From Halosimplex salinum (GTDB lineage Archaea; Halobacteriota; Halobacteria; Halobacteriales; Haloarculaceae): a DNA stretch of 64,000 bases. Made by a program: the position numbers and the translations under genes. Positions 24,892 through 33,760 of the stretch are shown one piece after another (the stretch's first letter is position 1; every line of letters starts with the position of its first letter). Location: the NCBI RefSeq assembly GCF_003730195.1, contig NZ_QWGG01000006.1, forward strand, positions 1-64,000, given 5' to 3'. Under the pieces are notes generated by a model. It was not told the DNA's origin. It saw only the letters and a list, made by a program, of their open reading frames with translations, and searched no databases.

Positions 24892-25332
24892 CTATCAGTA
24901 GTACGGCTGTTCATAAGTTAGTTGCTGAGAGAATTCAGTTTTGATAGCAGATATGCTAGGTGTGTTTAGCGAGTACGAGCGAACGGGTTACTTATATAAA
25001 CGTGATTTGACACAGTTACTGTATGGCAATTAGCGGACTTGCTGAATGTGATCACGGTTTGCGACCGAGCGCTTGAGATTGGGACGCCAGACGAAGCGAA
25101 AGGAGGGTTCGAAGGGCGGAAAGACCGACACCGCAGGAAACTGGACGGCTAACACGGTCCGTTTTGAGGGTTCTGGAGTTATTTATCGTTGGGTGACTCT
25201 TGGTCTTCTCAATCGATTCGGTCGTTCGTTCGAGATCGTCAGGATTCGATGTCCGATCCGATAGCTTCGGCGGGAACGGCACTCCGACACTCGCACGAGC
25301 GTCTAAACACGGTCCTTTGGAGAGTGTCGGAC
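24892..25332. other. 441-nt spacer with an orphan strong promoter
   Basis: No convincing ORF. TATATAAA at 24993-25000 is a near-ideal TATA box, and an ATG follows at 25023 in exact leaderless geometry, but the frame closes after 17 codons (MAISGLAEC start). The rest has no start with coding character. It may produce a small RNA, a very short peptide, or be the remnant of a lost gene. Confidence 0.4.
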
Positions 25333-26025
25333 CTACTGTTTCGACGGAAGCTTTTCGGACTCGATTTTGTGGCGGGTCACTCTCTCTTTAGCCCGTTTTC
25401 GGGCAGCATCAGCATCCGCCTCCGTGAAGTGCTGGTCAAGGACAGCTTGAGGAGACCGCGCACTCCCTTCAGTCGGATCGATGCCAGCTAATTCGAGTAG
25501 CACGTACCGGAGGTAGTACTCATCGAGAGACTCCGAATCATCATAGATGGTTGCGCGAAGGCCCTCACTTCCATATGCCCCGCGGTGTTCGATAGTCCTC
25601 GTTTCATGGCGATCGATGTCGACAATTTCCCGTTCAACCAGCAGATAAGTGTGACTCATTGTATTCCACTTGCCGTGGTAGAGTTCAAGTTTGAGTCGCG
25701 TTCGCTCCTCATCATCGTAATCCAGTTTTCCAGATGTCATCAGGTTCCACGGCATGGTGTCGAGCTCGAAGTCTGTGCGAACGTCGGTGTCACTCGATGG
25801 GCTCGGACCCACGAGGGTGCAGAGTCGTTTGGACTGAGCTAGCACCTCCTGAATCTCGTCAATATGGTGGTCGACTGTTTCCTCGGGAAGCTTCAATGTC
25901 TCCGCGATCTCCTCTTTGGTGTGATACGTTTTTTGCAGAGCGAGGATCTCTGCTTGCCGCGTTGACAGCGGTGTCTCTTCTTCGAGATACGTTGCGTGGG
26001 TTCTCCAGCCAGAATGGCGTAGCAT
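25333..26025 (-). CDS. helix-turn-helix protein (sigma-70 r4/LuxR-like)
   Basis: A 230-aa protein starting MLRHSGWRTH. Residues about 18-70 are a helix-turn-helix of the LuxR/sigma-region-4 type: LSTRQAEILALQKTYHTKEEIAETL in two parts, then PEETVDHHIDEIQEVL. The remainder is alpha/beta and acidic, ending in a basic helix. Upstream, TTTATACC (about 26062-26069 on the opposite strand) is a suitable TATA box; the in-frame start at 26112 is upstream of it and rejected. Probably a transcription factor of the island. Confidence 0.58.
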   Translation of the reverse strand: MLRHSGWRTHATYLEEETPLSTRQAEILALQKTYHTKEEIAETLKLPEETVDHHIDEIQEVLAQSKRLCTLVGPSPSSDTDVRTDFELDTMPWNLMTSGKLDYDDEERTRLKLELYHGKWNTMSHTYLLVEREIVDIDRHETRTIEHRGAYGSEGLRATIYDDSESLDEYYLRYVLLELAGIDPTEGSARSPQAVLDQHFTEADADAARKRAKERVTRHKIESEKLPSKQ

Positions 26026-26295
26026 CGTTATTAGACCCACATCATGTAATGAATCATATCGGTATAAAAGGTTGGAAACTGAGGGGAAGAATCGGCCGAT
26101 TAAAGAGGGCACAGCTCTTTTACCGGGCGAATAGGATTTCTAGACATCAGCGACGTGTGTGGATTCCATAGAAATCATTGTACGATTTGTTTGGTCGACA
26201 CTCGTCTCTAGCTCGCTCCCGAGGAGAGGTGTGCGGTTGGGGGCGGGACAACTTTGCGATTTTTTAAGTGGATCAATCGCCGAACCGAGCCTGCA

Positions 26296-26547
26296 ATGGT
26301 GCCAGAAACCAACGGCGAGACCTCTGCAACGGGCGATCAGAATGCGAGGAATGAATCCCGGCGACCCACGCAGGTCCGGTATCCCGACGATATCAAGCGA
26401 TGGTTGATCGGGCTGCGACGACGGAACGACAGTAGGGTGCTCAGCACGGCCGCGCCGATGTCCTCGGAGGCCGTCCGGGAGGCAGACGAGAAGAAGACAT
26501 CGAAGATCCAACGCTCGGCAACACAGCAACTTGCCGCCCCCGAGTAG
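26296..26547 (+). CDS. hypothetical small basic protein
   Basis: An 83-aa reading frame from ATG 26296. It is polar, with YPDDIKRWLIGLRRRND as the only structured-looking segment, unusually basic for a haloarchaeon. No motif recognised. It may be spurious or a remnant; an upstream in-frame start at 26254 exists. Confidence 0.35.
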   Translation: MVPETNGETSATGDQNARNESRRPTQVRYPDDIKRWLIGLRRRNDSRVLSTAAPMSSEAVREADEKKTSKIQRSATQQLAAPE

Positions 26548-26622
26548 TGTCGTGGCCGTTGTTGAAACCTACAGTCGGTGAGGGGGAGCTACTGTACCCG
26601 TTGACAGACGAGAGAAGACTGA

Positions 26623-27054
26623 ATGATGTCGTCGTTCGGGGAAGACAATGTATTCAACAGCGTTATCCAAGGTCTGTTTGATTATCGTGCTATGGCGGAA
26701 CAACTCTCATTGAAGCAACTTTGCCAGTACACCTTCGCAACCGACGAACGACTCGCTAAAATGGAATCCGGGACAGAACTTGACGAGGAGCCAACTGCGT
26801 TTACGGCGTTCTATCATCGTGACCGCGGCGGCGTCGAAGAGGACGTTCTGGTACGGGATGTGAAGGAAATAATCGAGGAGTCGAAATGGGGTCCGCTGCT
26901 GGACAAAGGATTTGAGCGGATTGCGTACCTGCTTGAGGGGGCGAATACCATCCCGGTCGGAGAAAAAGAGAACGGCGACCTCTATGAACTTACCTACGGT
27001 AACGGCAAACCAGCAGCCGGGGATAAAGTACAGATCCAGTTGCGGCAGGAGTAG
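26623..27054 (+). CDS. hypothetical protein
   Basis: A 143-aa acidic protein with alternating helices (SVIQGLFDYRAMAEQLSLKQL) and a C-terminal beta-rich end (YELTYGNGKPAAGDKVQIQL). The residue composition is typical of a real haloarchaeal gene. No family recognised, and the neighbours give no clue. Confidence 0.5.
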   Translation: MMSSFGEDNVFNSVIQGLFDYRAMAEQLSLKQLCQYTFATDERLAKMESGTELDEEPTAFTAFYHRDRGGVEEDVLVRDVKEIIEESKWGPLLDKGFERIAYLLEGANTIPVGEKENGDLYELTYGNGKPAAGDKVQIQLRQE

Positions 27055-27119
27055 GGGAGGGGATCGGTTTAGCCCTTCGGCACCCGATAATACTGACGCG
27101 CTGAATACAAGGTACTAAC

Positions 27120-27443
27120 TTACCGAAGATTCAATATCGCTTCAGTTGCTGCAATCAGAACCTTGCGTTCCTCAGAAAGTTCAGGGTGTTCTTCCCGAAC
27201 ATCAAATTCAATGTCATTAAATTCACTCATATAACTCATTGCGACCTCGCGCTCCTGATTCTTGTTGTCATTTCGAATGTTTACCCTTACGCTGTGCCAC
27301 GGCATATCGTCAGGAAGCGGAGTCACTTCAACGTCCCACTCGTCACCGATACCGATGAGTTCCAAATTTATAGGTAATCTCGAATGGCTCCAAGTGTCGG
27401 AACTATCCTCTGACCATTCTGTGGGAGCCTCTGAATCTGACAT
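27120..27443 (-). CDS. hypothetical acidic protein
   Basis: A 107-aa protein starting MSDSEAPTE. The centre (NLELIGIGDEWDVEVTPLP; HSVRVNIRND) suggests a small beta-sandwich, and the end is a helix. No motif recognised. Convergent with the gene ending at 27054. Confidence 0.5.
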   Translation of the reverse strand: MSDSEAPTEWSEDSSDTWSHSRLPINLELIGIGDEWDVEVTPLPDDMPWHSVRVNIRNDNKNQEREVAMSYMSEFNDIEFDVREEHPELSEERKVLIAATEAILNLR

Positions 27444-27615
27444 TCTCGGCTATCAATTCAAATCAACAGATTATAAGAGTAGTCCCTGAACCCGCCATTA
27501 AACCGGATTGAAAGATTGAGTACGACGAACGACAGGTTACTGCTGGACACACACTGAATTCAGCACGACTGCTGGAACCTATCATCAACTGAGGGTCTCA
27601 ACGAGGACGGAAAGG

Positions 27616-28299
27616 TCAGAAAGTACGGCTGGAGCGCTCTTTGTCTGTGAGAGTCGGATAGAATGCGTGGAGGTCGATATCCTGGTACAGTCGTTCATCT
27701 AAGTCATCGACTACTGTGATACATCTCTCCGACATTTTTAGCAGGTCTTCCCAATCAGAGATGTATAGAATCTGCAGAGGAGAGTGGAGGAAGTCGTGGC
27801 GGTGAGACCTTACCCGCTTCACTTTATCGTGACTTAACAACCCGGTCTCATCCATCAACCGAGCCATGTCGGTGATAGAGGACCTCCGACTATTCAACCA
27901 CTGCATGATCTGTGTACCGTACGGCTCTTCACTGTCCTCGTCGAGAGCACGGTCTCGGTTCTCTTCCATCCACTCCAGAATTTGGTACCCTTCTTCCGTC
28001 TCATTTCGGAAGTGGTGGAAGCACAGAATCGGAACTCCTGCCTCGAAATAACTCACTGTCAAGCTATGTAGTTCGTACGTCTTCAACCCGACACCGCCGA
28101 AACTGAACTCCATGGGAAGATCCTCATTCTCTGCCTCTTCCCATTCCTGCTGTAATTCCTCATGCAACCGGTGAACTTCATTGTGGAACCCGTCAAGGAA
28201 TGCCAACGATAATGCATTCTTGACATCATCCGGCATATCGCTTGTATGCCAGTCACTGGACTTTCCATCCTCATCACCGACTATCTCAGAAAATTCCAT
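27616..28299 (-). CDS. hypothetical protein with a HEPN-like Rx4H motif
   Basis: A 227-aa protein starting MEFSEIVGDED; the upstream in-frame start adds nine non-acidic residues and is rejected. It is mostly helical. Near residues 170-180, RSHRHDFLHSPL contains R-x4-H, and the next segment (DLLKMSERCITVVDDL) is a long helix, the layout of HEPN RNases. This is the third protein of the island with this signature. It diverges from the archaeal ATPase. RNase activity is only a hypothesis. Confidence 0.48.
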   Translation of the reverse strand: MEFSEIVGDEDGKSSDWHTSDMPDDVKNALSLAFLDGFHNEVHRLHEELQQEWEEAENEDLPMEFSFGGVGLKTYELHSLTVSYFEAGVPILCFHHFRNETEEGYQILEWMEENRDRALDEDSEEPYGTQIMQWLNSRRSSITDMARLMDETGLLSHDKVKRVRSHRHDFLHSPLQILYISDWEDLLKMSERCITVVDDLDERLYQDIDLHAFYPTLTDKERSSRTF

Positions 28300-28406
28300 G
28301 GAAGCACAGACAGAACCGTGCCTCAAAAATCCACCTCAGCAAACTGATCCAATGTCAGTCTCCAATCCAGTGGGCATATACTATACCAGAATAGCCAATC
28401 ATCAGT

Positions 28407-28428
28407 TAGCCTATTCTGAATTAGGCTA
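28407..28428. promoter_or_regulatory. inverted repeat upstream of the ATPase gene
   Basis: TAGCCTA (28407-28413) and TAGGCTA (28422-28428) are perfect complements 8 nt apart. A related AATAGCC lies at 28389-28395. A T-rich TATA-like GTTTTATC follows at 28436-28443, about 27 nt before the ATG at 28467, so the repeat sits just upstream of the core promoter. Confidence 0.42.
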
Positions 28429-28466
28429 TTCGAGAGTTTTATCTGGTTGGGCGTCAGTCAGAGGGT

Positions 28467-29861
28467 ATGGAGCGATTCGTGGATCGGGAGGATGAGCTCA
28501 GTCGGCTTCGAGGGTGTTACGATTCTGACGACGCTGACATGGTCGTGATTTTCGGTCGTCGCCGCCTCGGGAAAACCGAACTCGTCCGAGAGTCACTGGA
28601 AGGCCGCGATGACGCCATTCTGTACCAGGCCACTGAAACAACTCGGCAGATCCAACTGGATGCGTTCGTGGACGTGGCAGCAGAGTGGTTTCCGGGGATC
28701 GATCGGATTGAGGGCGAGTGGGGGTCGTTGCTCGGCTATCTTGCTGACCAGGATGCAGTCATCGTACTGGACGAATTCCCGTATCTGATTGACGCTGATG
28801 AGAGTCTCCCGTCGGTGATTCAGCGATTGTGGGATCAGGAGTTGCGTGACACGGGTGTGACGCTCATACTCGTGGGGTCATCGATCAGTATGATGGAAGA
28901 AGCGACACTCCTCGGGAACAGTCCGCTGTATGGTCGGTTCACCGAGAAGATTGATCTGCGCCAGCTTGATTTTGCTGCTGCGCGCACGTTCTTCCCCGAG
29001 AGCTATTCCGCTGAACAACTGTTCCTCGCGTGGGGTGTGTTTGGTGGGACGCCGTACTATCTGGACGGCGTCGATCTGGACAACGATCTTGGAACAGTCA
29101 TCCAGCAGTCGCTGCTGTCACGGCAGGGGTTCCTGCATGACGAGCCGGAGTACGTGCTTCGTACTGAGCTGACCGAGCCGAACCGGTACTTTGCCATTCT
29201 GAAAGCGATTGCGGCCGGGAACACGACATCGAATGAAATCGCGCAAACGGTCGGGATCGATGGCAAGCAAATTTCGACGTACACGCAGAAACTGGAGCGG
29301 CTCCGACTGGTCGAACGAGAGGTACCGGTGACCGAGGACAAGACCAGGTCACGCCGTGGTCGGTACCGGATTCTCGATCCGTTGTTCCGGTTTTGGTTCC
29401 GGTTCGTCTATGGAAACGAAGACCGCTACGAGCGGTTAGGTGCTGACGCCTACGAGACGGTCATCGAACCGGAGCTGGCGGACTTCGTGAGTAGAGCATT
29501 CGAAACCCGCTGTCAGGATATCCTGCCTGACCTGTATCCTGAGACGATGTTCACCGACATCGGCCGCTGGTGGTACAACGAGTACGAGGTGGATGTGGTC
29601 GGGCTCGCTGCAGACGGGACGATGGTGACGGGTGAGTGTAAATTCACGTCTGCGCCTCTCGATTACAGCGCGCTCGCCTCGCTTGAAGACCATACTGATG
29701 AGATTCGGTGGTCGCCTGATGGGAGCGAAGTCGAGCACGAGTTTGCGCTGTTTGCGCGGAACGGGTTCACGCAGTCTGTTCGTGACGCGGCCGCTGATCG
29801 TGACGACCTGCAGTTGTTCGACCTCGAACAGATTGTTGACCCGGCAAATTCGACAGCGTAA
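28467..29861 (+). CDS. archaeal ATPase with C-terminal DUF234-like PD-(D/E)XK domain
   Basis: A 464-aa STAND/AAA-like ATPase. Walker A is GRRRLGKT (30-37), Walker B VIVLDEFPYL (near 98-107) and the sensor region LVGSSISMM near 135. A winged helix follows (NTTSNEIAQTVGIDGKQISTYT, about 252-273 in two parts), then the DUF234-type tail with EVDVVGLAADGTMVTGECKF near 374-394, a degenerate restriction-endonuclease fold with D and ExK. This architecture is widespread in archaea and close to mobile elements. Its exact role is unknown; a toxin or DNA-processing role has been suggested for the family. Confidence 0.82.
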   Translation: MERFVDREDELSRLRGCYDSDDADMVVIFGRRRLGKTELVRESLEGRDDAILYQATETTRQIQLDAFVDVAAEWFPGIDRIEGEWGSLLGYLADQDAVIVLDEFPYLIDADESLPSVIQRLWDQELRDTGVTLILVGSSISMMEEATLLGNSPLYGRFTEKIDLRQLDFAAARTFFPESYSAEQLFLAWGVFGGTPYYLDGVDLDNDLGTVIQQSLLSRQGFLHDEPEYVLRTELTEPNRYFAILKAIAAGNTTSNEIAQTVGIDGKQISTYTQKLERLRLVEREVPVTEDKTRSRRGRYRILDPLFRFWFRFVYGNEDRYERLGADAYETVIEPELADFVSRAFETRCQDILPDLYPETMFTDIGRWWYNEYEVDVVGLAADGTMVTGECKFTSAPLDYSALASLEDHTDEIRWSPDGSEVEHEFALFARNGFTQSVRDAAADRDDLQLFDLEQIVDPANSTA

Positions 29862-29928
29862 GTGATCGGCGACTAGCTGGTGACGATCGCTTCATTGCTA
29901 TCTGTGTGTTGTTGATCATCGATGTGCA

Positions 29929-31299
29929 TTAGAAATCATCTAGTTCTGTTTGTGTATCTATATACTGAGCTTGATCGAGGACGTTGGACATCACGTCAGG
30001 CAATTCATCCAGTGGGAGCAAGTCCTCAAAGTCGCGTGTTGCCAAGGCTCGAATCGTCTCTCGTTCCTCCTCGTCCGGTCTGTAACTGACTTCAACGTGC
30101 TTCTCGTTCTGCGTTCCGGCTTCGTCAGCAACCAGTTTCAACTGGACTTTGTTCTTCCGCAAGACCTTGTGGTATTGAGTGTGCCAGCACTGCCGGAGGT
30201 TCTGCATGGTAAGGGGACTCCCATCCTCGCATCTAACTCCTGCTTCCACACAGAGTGCCTCCAACCAGTTATTCAAGGTGTTTGCAGACCGCGATCCTGA
30301 TTCCGTGTCCGGGTTCGGGAACGGCTTCCCATTCCAGTTCTCCCGTGTCACCTCCATGTAGTCACGGAACGCTGCCAGAAACTCAGGATGTGCGAGTACC
30401 GGAACTTCTCCGGGTAGGTTCTTGCGGACCGGGAATTCGATGTATGGATCATCATCTAAGATCCAGTGCTCTCGACAGTTGGTGCGAATATATTCCCTGG
30501 ACCGAGGCCCGACCCCGACCCCAAGAGTCAGCAAGCCCATCATGAGCACTTGCCATTCTCGAAGCCCGTGGCGTGTAGCCAGATTTTCCACCGGTTCCGT
30601 AAGATTACGCCGGTCAGGAAGTTGTTTAAGAGTCTCCCATAGTGTCTGTATCTGATCGTCAGTAGGGGGATCTGGATCTGTGTCGGGTGTCGTGTCGAAG
30701 TCGTACTGTCCTTCGACTTCCACAACGGGGTTCTGATCAATCCGGGTTCGAGGTTTAGCGTACTCGTAGAAGTCCTTCAGATAGCGGGTATAATTCTCAC
30801 CAGCACCACCTGATATTTCGGCTTTCAATTTATCCAGCACAGCCTCCATTTTCACGTTCCGGTCCTGGCGCTCGGGTTCCGTATCGTACCGAGCGAAAAA
30901 CAGAAGATCATCGATTTCATGAAGATCCTGCATTGCTCGCAGAACTGTTCTCATCGCAGACTCCATCGTTGAGAGGGTATCGTCTGCATCATCATTTCTC
31001 TCCCTTCGAGAATCACGGTACCCGTTGAGAAGGTTGATCGTCTCTTCGTGCGTGCTTGGCCACTCACCGTCGCCCTGATGTCCGAAGCCCCGCTGTTGAA
31101 GGAAACGGTGAAGCGTCATTTCCGACCCAAAATGACGCTTTATCGCCTGGCTTAGGCCGCGGGTTTCGAATCCTTTGGCGTTGAGGTAATCATACGTCGG
31201 GAGATGAGTTGGATCAAGCCCGTCGGCCCGCAGGTGCTCTTGGAGTGTAACTGGAAACTGTTTCTCCAAGTATGTCTTATGGTATTTCTCTGCGGGCAT
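29929..31299 (-). CDS. tyrosine recombinase/integrase-like protein
   Basis: A 456-aa protein with an N-terminal SAM-like core-binding region and a catalytic C-terminal domain. The first catalytic Arg lies in GVGPRSREYIRTN, the HxxR-equivalent box is QNLRQCWHTQYH with Gln replacing the usual His, and the nucleophile Tyr is in KHVEVSYRPD. The overall order R...LR...H/K...Y fits site-specific recombinases used by haloarchaeal integrative elements. The His-to-Gln change is tolerated in some family members. ATG 31299 is preferred over GTG 31305. It lies beside a small 65-aa gene and 1.2 kb from a second recombinase. Confidence 0.7.
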   Translation of the reverse strand: MPAEKYHKTYLEKQFPVTLQEHLRADGLDPTHLPTYDYLNAKGFETRGLSQAIKRHFGSEMTLHRFLQQRGFGHQGDGEWPSTHEETINLLNGYRDSRRERNDDADDTLSTMESAMRTVLRAMQDLHEIDDLLFFARYDTEPERQDRNVKMEAVLDKLKAEISGGAGENYTRYLKDFYEYAKPRTRIDQNPVVEVEGQYDFDTTPDTDPDPPTDDQIQTLWETLKQLPDRRNLTEPVENLATRHGLREWQVLMMGLLTLGVGVGPRSREYIRTNCREHWILDDDPYIEFPVRKNLPGEVPVLAHPEFLAAFRDYMEVTRENWNGKPFPNPDTESGSRSANTLNNWLEALCVEAGVRCEDGSPLTMQNLRQCWHTQYHKVLRKNKVQLKLVADEAGTQNEKHVEVSYRPDEEERETIRALATRDFEDLLPLDELPDVMSNVLDQAQYIDTQTELDDF

Positions 31300-31313
31300 T
31301 CTCACTAGAACTC

Positions 31314-31511
31314 TCAGTCCTCGTCGCTTCGGTATTCACGGAGCCGCTCAAGGTCTTCAACGACGGATGCGACCGCCGGGTCGTCTCCGTACTCAACGAG
31401 AGCTGCGAGAGCGAGCGCTCGTGGAAACGTGCTGGAAGAATGTTTGATGATCCGTGAGAGCGCTTCAGCATTCTCGTTCACGTACTGCTCAGGATCCGTT
31501 GAAGTTGTCAT
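31314..31511 (-). CDS. small helical hypothetical protein
   Basis: A 65-aa acidic, all-helical protein (QYVNENAEALSRIIKHSSST; LAALVEYGDDPAVASVVEDL in parts). It is 14 nt upstream of the recombinase start on the same strand, so the two probably form one unit. No family name can be given. Confidence 0.55.
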   Translation of the reverse strand: MTTSTDPEQYVNENAEALSRIIKHSSSTFPRALALAALVEYGDDPAVASVVEDLERLREYRSDED

Positions 31512-31550
31512 ATCAGGATAATAGGGCCATAGGTGAGTGAGTCCTCTCCT

Positions 31551-31566
31551 GTGGAGCCGGCTCCAC
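31551..31566. promoter_or_regulatory. perfect 16-bp palindrome in a divergent spacer
   Basis: GTGGAGCCGGCTCCAC is fully self-complementary. It sits between the 65-aa gene/recombinase unit (start 31511) and the winged-helix gene (start 31648), and an AT-rich ATTATATA follows at 31576-31583. This is a strong candidate operator for the winged-helix protein at 31648. Confidence 0.5.
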
Positions 31567-31618
31567 CCCGAAACAATTATATACGAACTGTCGGCAGCAA
31601 CTCGCTTGCAGACAGAGG

Positions 31619-31626
31619 TTTAAAAG
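31619..31626 (+). promoter_or_regulatory. TATA-like box for the 31648 regulator
   Basis: GTTTAAAAG spans about 31618-31626 and is centred 25-26 nt before the ATG at 31648, the spacing of a leaderless haloarchaeal transcript. Confidence 0.5.
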
Positions 31627-31647
31627 CGAGTAGTAAAAAGACGGTCT

Positions 31648-31995
31648 ATGAGAAAAGAAGATATCATCGACTTACTCAAGCAGCGGCCTGGATACGAGGT
31701 CGTTTTCTTGTTACTCCAGTCGGATCAGAGGCGGAAAGAGTTAGCTGCGTACGCTGGTACGGATGGCGGAACGCTTCAAAGGTGGTTGAGTCTGGCTGAA
31801 CAAGAGGGCTTCATCGCAAAAGACACGTTTCTCAGTAACGATGAGAAACACGTAGAGTACTCTCTTGACTGTTCCATCCCATCTGAGTTGATCTCTCTCA
31901 TCGAAGAACGGGGCGGAAACGGTCCGAGGGACACTCGAACTGAGTTCGCTGATACCGCAGGTATCCATCACTGGAACAACTCAAATTCCTTCTGA
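31648..31995 (+). CDS. winged-helix transcriptional regulator
   Basis: A 115-aa protein. Residues 3-70 fit a winged helix: IIDLLKQRPGYEVVFLLLQ, RRKELAAYAGTDGGTLQRWL and the wing FIAKDTFLSNDEKHVEYSLD. The tail is polar. It is divergent from the 65-aa/recombinase unit, a usual place for an element's repressor. The palindrome at 31551-31566 is its likely site. Confidence 0.65.
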   Translation: MRKEDIIDLLKQRPGYEVVFLLLQSDQRRKELAAYAGTDGGTLQRWLSLAEQEGFIAKDTFLSNDEKHVEYSLDCSIPSELISLIEERGGNGPRDTRTEFADTAGIHHWNNSNSF

Positions 31996-32464
31996 ACACG
32001 ACCAGATCTCCTTCTATTGCGTGATCGGTCCCTCACTTCACTTGAAACAATTCTGGCAAGGATATGTGGAAAGTCTCTTTATATGAACGCCGACTGAATC
32101 TTATACACCTATTGACATTGAGACTGTACCCGTATATTCGGTCAATTGTTGAAATGCCCTAAACTCCCAAACCCTGACACGCGACGAATTATTTTCGGTG
32201 GGTATCGGATGAGCCCTCCCTATCGTCGGTTTGATGATCAACGCTTCACCGCGATCTCGACTCACGTCATAATCGATTGGAAGTCAAGATAAAACATCAA
32301 AACTGAATATGTGACAGGCCAGCCCTCTATTCTGTATCTTTTCTTTCATATAGTCTTTTATTGCTAGTTGCTACGTATATTCTGTATTCAGCCGCGGATT
32401 CGGGTTGGATCCTCTGGTTTCAGACGGGTTCGGAACCCTGTTGTATACCCGTAGCTCTCCCAAT
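31996..32464. other. 469-nt AT-rich non-coding spacer
   Basis: No ORF. The segment is clearly AT-richer than the core genome. At 32417-32426 GTTTCAGACG equals the first ten bases of common haloarchaeal CRISPR repeats, and GGGTTCGGAACCC at 32426-32438 can form a hairpin 27 nt beyond the recombinase stop, so it may simply terminate that transcript. No repeated spacers are seen. A promoter-like TTTATATGA lies near 32078. Confidence 0.4.
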
Positions 32465-33760
32465 TCACTCGGTTGCTTGAACGAAGTCTTTGGCCGTACC
32501 GATGACCTCGGCATCTCCACCGAGTGTCTCAATTAAGGGCTCCAGTTCTTCAACTGCGTCCAGCAGTTCTGGATTCTCCTTGGCGATCCGGAGCAGTTCT
32601 CGGCGTTGCTCGGACTCCTCTTTTTCGAGCTTGTCTACTGCATCGGGTTCCAGCGCCTGGTGACACCAGACACAGAATGGTTCGTCGCGCGGAGTCTGCT
32701 TGTCGCACCGAGGACACGTGAGCGGTGTCCGATCCTCCGTTTTCGCCGTCTGCACATCGAGTCCTTGGAGCTCTGCGTACTGGTTGTTCTCGTTCTCTGG
32801 ACCGAACTCCGCGATGTATCGCCGCGCGTGGTCGGAAGTCGCTGTTCTGCCCTGCCGGTCGTTGATGAACGACTCGTTCGCGCCCTGTTTGGCGAGCCAG
32901 TACGTATTCGACTTCCGGAAGTTCGTCGGTGTGACGGGTTTGTCGATGTCGGCACGACGTCCTGCGTCTTTGAACCGGCCGAGGAACGTCTGGTAGCTCG
33001 CGTTGTCGTACGCGTCGTCGAGGTTGCACCAGAGGTACGCCTCGTCGTCGTCCGGTGCGGGGTGCTCGCTGAGCCACTGTTGTAAGTAGGGCACGCTGTT
33101 GATCAGGGTAACCGAGTGTTCCCCCTGTTTCCCGTCGAGACTGATCTGAATCCCGTGGTCAGCATCGTTCACCTGTCCCATCAGGACGTCGTGGTTCTCC
33201 TCTCCTCGGGGACCGAGTTCGTGGGAGACGGCGATGAGGGCCTTGTCGCGGTGGTTGGTAGTTCCCTCGACGGCCATCTTTTTGGCTTCCTCCCAGTCCA
33301 GCATGTCCGACCGGCTAGGTGAGGGATCGTAGGAGTTGCTTGTGCCAGTGGGAACCCACGCTAACGAGTCCGGCACCTCATCATCAGCCATCTTGAGCGT
33401 CCGTTTCCCGAAGATTCGAAGCGCGACTCGGTAATCTTGGTTGGTTTCTTCGCTGAACTTTGGGACGCCGCGTTCTCGGTTGATCCACACGACGACTTCT
33501 TCAGCAGCGTCACGACTTTCGAGCGCGTCAGCGAGTCCGCCGACCTGCTCCGCCATGATGACGCAATGTCGGAGTAACTTGAGGTGCCTGTAGTCGGTAT
33601 ACTTCGAACTCAGTAGATCGAGCTGCCGACTGAATTCGAGGAGCGCCTCGGCGTCGTCCTCGGAGATCGATGGTGCGTCCTCGTCAGGTTCCTCATCGGC
33701 CATACCTGACCGTTTCTTGATGCGTTCTTGGAGGTTCTCGATTTGGTCTCTGGTTCCCAT
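32465..33760 (-). CDS. haloarchaeal tyrosine recombinase with C-terminal zinc ribbon
   Basis: A 431-aa XerC/D-like recombinase of the haloarchaeal type. The first catalytic Arg lies in ELGPRGEEN (about 180-190), the second box is TNFRKSNTYWLAKQG (near 283), and the Tyr is in DHARRYIAEFG. After the catalytic part comes a zinc ribbon, TCPRCDKQTP and FCVWCHQ (about 352-372), then a helical tail. An AT-rich TATATATTTTA precedes it at 33768-33778. It is the last island gene: core-type GC content begins right after its promoter, so it marks the right boundary of the integrated region. Confidence 0.78.
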   Translation of the reverse strand: MGTRDQIENLQERIKKRSGMADEEPDEDAPSISEDDAEALLEFSRQLDLLSSKYTDYRHLKLLRHCVIMAEQVGGLADALESRDAAEEVVVWINRERGVPKFSEETNQDYRVALRIFGKRTLKMADDEVPDSLAWVPTGTSNSYDPSPSRSDMLDWEEAKKMAVEGTTNHRDKALIAVSHELGPRGEENHDVLMGQVNDADHGIQISLDGKQGEHSVTLINSVPYLQQWLSEHPAPDDDEAYLWCNLDDAYDNASYQTFLGRFKDAGRRADIDKPVTPTNFRKSNTYWLAKQGANESFINDRQGRTATSDHARRYIAEFGPENENNQYAELQGLDVQTAKTEDRTPLTCPRCDKQTPRDEPFCVWCHQALEPDAVDKLEKEESEQRRELLRIAKENPELLDAVEELEPLIETLGGDAEVIGTAKDFVQATE

